Positions 60,346 to 64,000 of a stretch of DNA of 64,000 bases are shown here, one piece after another; the first letter of the stretch is position 1, and each line of letters opens with the position of its first letter. The position numbers were made by a program, and so were the translations under genes. The notes below the pieces were generated by a model that had not been told where the DNA came from, ran no database searches, and saw only the letters and a list, made by a program, of their open reading frames with translations. This stretch comes from Stenotrophomonas maltophilia (GTDB lineage Bacteria > Pseudomonadota > Gammaproteobacteria > Xanthomonadales > Xanthomonadaceae): the NCBI GenBank assembly GCA_002363385.1, contig DEVL01000001.1:327072-391071 (forward strand). Reading direction: 5' to 3'.

Positions 60346-63300
60346 ATGACCGTCCACATTCCCGCACCCGCCCTGTTCCCCGGCGACCAGCCCGACCCGC
60401 GCGCGCAGCAGTTCCGCATGCGCCGCCTGCAGGTCCACAACTGGGGCACCTTCTCCGGCCTGACCGAAGTGCCGATCGCCGAACGCGGCTTCCTGTTCGT
60501 CGGCCGCTCCGGCTCGGGCAAGTCGACCCTGCTCGATGCGATGTCCGCGCTGCTGGTACCACCGGCTCTGGTCGACTTCAATGCCGCCGCGCGCGAAGCC
60601 GAACGCAGTGGCCGCGACCGCAACCTGGTCTCCTACGTGCGTGGCGCCTGGGCCGACCAGCAGGACAGCGGCACCGGCGAAATCGCCACCCAGTACCTGC
60701 GCAAGGGCGCTACCTGGACCGCGCTGGTGCTGGAATACCGCAGCAATGACGGCCGCATCGTCAGCCTGGTGCGCCTGTTCTGGATCGCCGGCAACGGCGC
60801 CGCAGCGGCCGATGTGCGCAAGCACTACATGGTGGCCGAGCGCAGTTTCGACATCGCGCGTGACCTTGGCGGCTTCGACCTGGACCTGCGCAAGCTCAAG
60901 CAGCGCCTGGGCGATGTGCATCACTTCGACAGTTTCGCCAGCTATGCCGAACGGTTCCGCCACGTGCTCGGGATCGAGAACGAGATGGCGCTGCGCCTGC
61001 TGCACAAGACGCAGTCGGCGAAGAACCTCGGCGATCTGAACGTGTTTCTGCGCGACTTCATGCTCGATGCGCCGCGCACCTTCGATGCCGCCGAGCGGCT
61101 GGTCGATGATTTCGCCGAACTCGATGGCGCCCACCAGGCCGTGGTCACCGCGCGCCGCCAGGTCGAAACCCTGCTGCCCGCGCGCGGCCACTACGCCGAT
61201 CTGCAGGCACTGCGCCGCCAGCGTGAAGACCTGGACGAGATGAAGCTGGGCATTGACGGCGTGCGCGAGCAGCGTCGCCTGGCCCTGCTCGAGGCGCGCC
61301 TGCTGGAACTGGATACCCGCGACCGCGGTCTGTCCGGGGAAGAAGGCCAGCGCCGCAGCGCGCTGGACAACCATGAAAGCCACCTCGCCGAACTGGAAGC
61401 GCAGCGTCGCCAGCAGGGCGGCGAGCGCATCGAGGAACTGGAGCGCGAGCAGGGCCGTGTCGCCCAGGAGCGCGACCGCCGCCTGGCCAAGCGCAGCCAG
61501 GCCAACCATGCCAGCCGCGAACTGGGGGAAACCCTGGCCGAGACCGCGCACGGGTTTGCCGAGCAGCTCGCCCGCGCCCAGGCCCGCCTGGACGACGGCC
61601 AGCGCGCCGCGGCCGAGCTGGATGAAGCCATCGCCGAGCGCATGGGCGGCAAGCGCGACGACGAACGCCGCTTCGCCGAGGTGCGTTCGGAACTGGAGGC
61701 GCTCAAGCGCACCCCGTCCAGCATCCCTGCACCCATGCAGCAGCTGCGCGCACGCCTGAGCAGCGATACCGGCATTCCCGAGGCGGCGCTGCCGTTCGTG
61801 GGCGAACTGCTGCAGGTCCGCGACGAAGACGCCGCATGGCAGGGCGCCATCGAGCGCGTGCTGCACGGCTTTGCGCAGTCGCTGCTGGTCGATGAGCGCC
61901 ACCACGCCCAGGTCTCGGAGTGGATCAATCAGACCCACCTGGGTACCCGCCTGGTCTATTACCGGGTGCGCCGCAACGACGATGCACTGCATGGCCGCGA
62001 GCCGGGCACACGTTCGCTGCTGCACAAGCTGGTGCTGCGTGAGCACGGCTATGCCGGCTGGCTGCGCCGCGAGCTGGGCAAGCGCTTCGACTACGAATGC
62101 GTGGATGCACGCCACCTGCGCGATACCGACCGCGGCATCACCAAGGAAGGCCAGGTCAAGCACCCGGGTGAACGCTTCGAAAAGGATGATCGCCACAACA
62201 TCAGCGACCGCCGCCGCTGGCTGCTCGGCTTCAACAACCGCGACAAACTGGACCTGTACGAGCGCGAAGCGATCGAACTGGCCCAGCGCATCGCCGCCTG
62301 CGACAGCGATGTGGCTGGCCTGCGCGCGCAGCGCGAACAGGACGGCAAGGCGCGACTGGCCTGCCATCAACTGTGCACGCTGGGCTGGGACGAGATCGAT
62401 GTGGCCGCACCGCTGCAGCGCCTGGACGACATCGCCCAAGCCCTGCACGACCTGCGCGAAGGCAATGCCGATCTGCGCAGGCTGGGCGAACAGATCGAGA
62501 AGACCCGGGCCGATGTGGCCCAGGCCAAGCGCACCTATGAAGACGTGCGCGTGGAGCGCGGCCAGCTCGGTCGTGAGCACGAACGCCTCGAACGCCTGCA
62601 CGAGCAGTGCGTGCCGCTGGCCAAGCGCGTAGTCACCCCCCTCCAGCAGCAGGGCCTGGACGAACGCCTCAAAGCGCTCGGCGTGCTCAGCCTGGAGAAC
62701 CTGGAAGCCCACTTCCGGCAGATCAGCAACACCCTCAATGAACAGCTCGGCGGTTCCCAGGCCGAACACAACCGGCTGGAGAACCTGCTGCTCGGCTGCT
62801 TCCGCCGCTACTGCCAGGCCTGGCCGGAAGACAGCGGCGATTTCACCGTCAGCTTGTCCAGTGCCGAAGATTTCCTGGCCCGCCTGCAACGGCTGGAGAA
62901 CGATGGCCTGCCGCAGCACGAGGCACGCTTCTTCGATCTGCTCCAGAGCCAGAGCAAGAACAACCTGCTGGCGCTGCAGCGCCACACCGCCGAGGCGCGC
63001 AAGTCGATCGCCCAGCGCCTGGACGAGGTCAATGCCTCGCTGGAGCAGGTGCCGTTCAACCGCGGCACCCTGCTGACCATCGAACTCACCGACCGCCGCC
63101 TGCCCGAGGTACTGGATTTCCACCAGCGCCTGCGCGACGTGCTGTCCCAGCAGCAGACCGACCAGCGCGAGCTGGCCGAAGCGCAGTTCGCGGTGCTGCG
63201 TGAGCTGGTCGCCAAGCTCGGCTCGCAGGAAGGCGAGGACAAGCGCTGGCGCGAGCTGGTGCTGGACGTGCGCCTGCATGTGGAATTCGTCGGCGTGGAG

Positions 63301-63972
63301 CTCGATGCCGCCACCCGCCAGCAGGTCGAAATCTACCGCAGCGGTGCGGGCAAGTCCGGCGGCCAGCGCCAGAAGCTGGCCACCACCTGCCTGGCCGCCG
63401 CGCTGCGCTACCAGCTCGGTGGCGCCGACGGCCAGCTGCCCAGCTACGCGGCGGTGGTGCTCGATGAAGCCTTCGACAAGGCCGACAACGAGTTCACCGC
63501 GCTGGCGATGAACATCTTCGACAACTTCGGGTTCCAGATGGTCGTGGCCACCCCGCTGAAGTCGGTGATGACGCTGGAACCGTTCATCGGCGGTGCCTGC
63601 TTCGTGGAGATCAGCGGTCGCCATGACTCTGGCGTGTTGCTGATCGAATACGACGACGAGGGCAAGCGTTTGAAGCTGCCCGAGCGCGCCCGCACCGGCG
63701 AGACGACAGCGGCACCGGCACCGGCCGTGATCGCCGCGCCTGACGTGGTCGATGCCCCCGAGGTGATGGCCAATGAGGTGCTGGCGGCCTCGGTCGACGA
63801 GGAAGCCCACGTCGCGGCCGAGGTCGTGGCCGTGGAGGCACCGGCAGCGGTGCCGGCGTCGCGCCCGAAGAAGGCCGCGCCCAAGGCACCGGCAAAGAAA
63901 GCGGCAAAGAAGACGGCCACCAAGGCCGTACCCAAGGCAGCTGCAAAGAAGCCGGCCAAGCCCAAGCGCTGA
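60346..63972 (+). CDS. jetC: Wadjet SMC-like ATPase JetC with a histone-like tail
   Basis: A 1208-residue SMC/MukB-like ATPase, the motor of type I Wadjet. Walker A GRSGSGKSTLLDAMSALL is at residues 53-70. Long coiled coils follow (about 275-480 and 640-760) around a hinge-like region near residues 500-640. The ABC signature RSGAGKSGGQRQKLATTCLAAALRYQL is near residue 1000 and Walker B AAVVLDEAFDKAD near 1035. The last 36 residues are a Lys/Ala/Pro repeat (KKAAPKAPAKKAAKKTATKA) like bacterial histone H1-type tails, after an acidic Ala/Val stretch. jetD, the nuclease, would come next but lies outside the window. Confidence 0.93.
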   Translation: MTVHIPAPALFPGDQPDPRAQQFRMRRLQVHNWGTFSGLTEVPIAERGFLFVGRSGSGKSTLLDAMSALLVPPALVDFNAAAREAERSGRDRNLVSYVRGAWADQQDSGTGEIATQYLRKGATWTALVLEYRSNDGRIVSLVRLFWIAGNGAAAADVRKHYMVAERSFDIARDLGGFDLDLRKLKQRLGDVHHFDSFASYAERFRHVLGIENEMALRLLHKTQSAKNLGDLNVFLRDFMLDAPRTFDAAERLVDDFAELDGAHQAVVTARRQVETLLPARGHYADLQALRRQREDLDEMKLGIDGVREQRRLALLEARLLELDTRDRGLSGEEGQRRSALDNHESHLAELEAQRRQQGGERIEELEREQGRVAQERDRRLAKRSQANHASRELGETLAETAHGFAEQLARAQARLDDGQRAAAELDEAIAERMGGKRDDERRFAEVRSELEALKRTPSSIPAPMQQLRARLSSDTGIPEAALPFVGELLQVRDEDAAWQGAIERVLHGFAQSLLVDERHHAQVSEWINQTHLGTRLVYYRVRRNDDALHGREPGTRSLLHKLVLREHGYAGWLRRELGKRFDYECVDARHLRDTDRGITKEGQVKHPGERFEKDDRHNISDRRRWLLGFNNRDKLDLYEREAIELAQRIAACDSDVAGLRAQREQDGKARLACHQLCTLGWDEIDVAAPLQRLDDIAQALHDLREGNADLRRLGEQIEKTRADVAQAKRTYEDVRVERGQLGREHERLERLHEQCVPLAKRVVTPLQQQGLDERLKALGVLSLENLEAHFRQISNTLNEQLGGSQAEHNRLENLLLGCFRRYCQAWPEDSGDFTVSLSSAEDFLARLQRLENDGLPQHEARFFDLLQSQSKNNLLALQRHTAEARKSIAQRLDEVNASLEQVPFNRGTLLTIELTDRRLPEVLDFHQRLRDVLSQQQTDQRELAEAQFAVLRELVAKLGSQEGEDKRWRELVLDVRLHVEFVGVELDAATRQQVEIYRSGAGKSGGQRQKLATTCLAAALRYQLGGADGQLPSYAAVVLDEAFDKADNEFTALAMNIFDNFGFQMVVATPLKSVMTLEPFIGGACFVEISGRHDSGVLLIEYDDEGKRLKLPERARTGETTAAPAPAVIAAPDVVDAPEVMANEVLAASVDEEAHVAAEVVAVEAPAAVPASRPKKAAPKAPAKKAAKKTATKAVPKAAAKKPAKPKR

Positions 63973-63984
63973 GCAATCAACGGG

Positions 63985-64000
63985 TCAGCCCCGGGGCTGA
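63985..64000. repeat. Perfect 16-bp palindrome after jetC
   Basis: TCAGCCCCGGGGCTGA is a perfect palindrome starting 13 bp past the jetC stop codon, at the edge of the window. It might be part of a larger element or of the jetC-jetD junction. Confidence 0.5.

Noticed and set aside
60163..63810. A 1215-codon open frame opposite jetC
   Set aside because: Leu/Gln/Ala/His-rich shadow of the coiled-coil codons of jetC, with no start site or domain.

Overview
The window is chromosomal DNA from a member of the Xanthomonadaceae, most likely Stenotrophomonas or a close relative. Three things point there: the gene order gyrB-recF-dnaN-dnaA / rpmH-rnpA-yidC-mnmE, the tonB-exbB-exbD1-exbD2 cluster with two exbD genes known from Xanthomonas, and several GTAG-bounded palindromes of the REP type called SMAG in Stenotrophomonas maltophilia. 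Coding density is high, codon use is uniformly GC-rich, and I see no insertion sequence, prophage, integrase, CRISPR array, rRNA or tRNA.

Layout. 1-5.5 kb: the end of fbp, a 2OG-Fe(II) oxygenase, a radical SAM protein, pdxJ and a cardiolipin synthase. 5.5-9.3 kb: the TonB energy-transduction cluster with a TPR gene upstream. 9.4-11.2 kb: two membrane-associated metalloproteases. 11.3-24 kb: the replication-origin region. gyrB, recF, dnaN and dnaA run leftward; rpmH, rnpA, yidC and mnmE run rightward, so the strand switch lies between dnaA and rpmH. The dnaA-dnaN gap is the best oriC candidate. The unusually long recF-dnaN gap (1.15 kb) holds a second group of DnaA boxes with AT-rich DNA, and it is flanked by parS-like sites. 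24-35.6 kb: glpQ, a rhomboid protease, a TerC/Alx protein under a yybP-ykoY riboswitch, an rRNA methyltransferase, a dipeptidase, an amino-acid permease, and two divergent LysR/oxidoreductase pairs around a LysE exporter.

35.6-52 kb: rmuC, a small lipoprotein, glutathione peroxidase, the complete MlaFEDCB-MlaA lipid-transport operon, and recC-recB-recD with coupled starts. 52-57.3 kb: a MarR-controlled efflux operon (MarR, DUF1656, HlyD-type adaptor, outer-membrane factor, FUSC pump) with a visible operator over its promoter. 57.4-64 kb: folE, then jetA-jetB-jetC of a type I Wadjet system; the window ends just after jetC, so jetD would lie outside.

The points I consider most worth a second look are the parS/DnaA-box arrangement between recF and dnaN, the Wadjet operon whose SMC-like JetC ends in a lysine/alanine-rich histone-like tail, the Mn-type riboswitch on terC, a 69-bp identical block shared by exbD1 and exbD2, the MarR operator, and a REP element that supplies the stop codon of mlaE.
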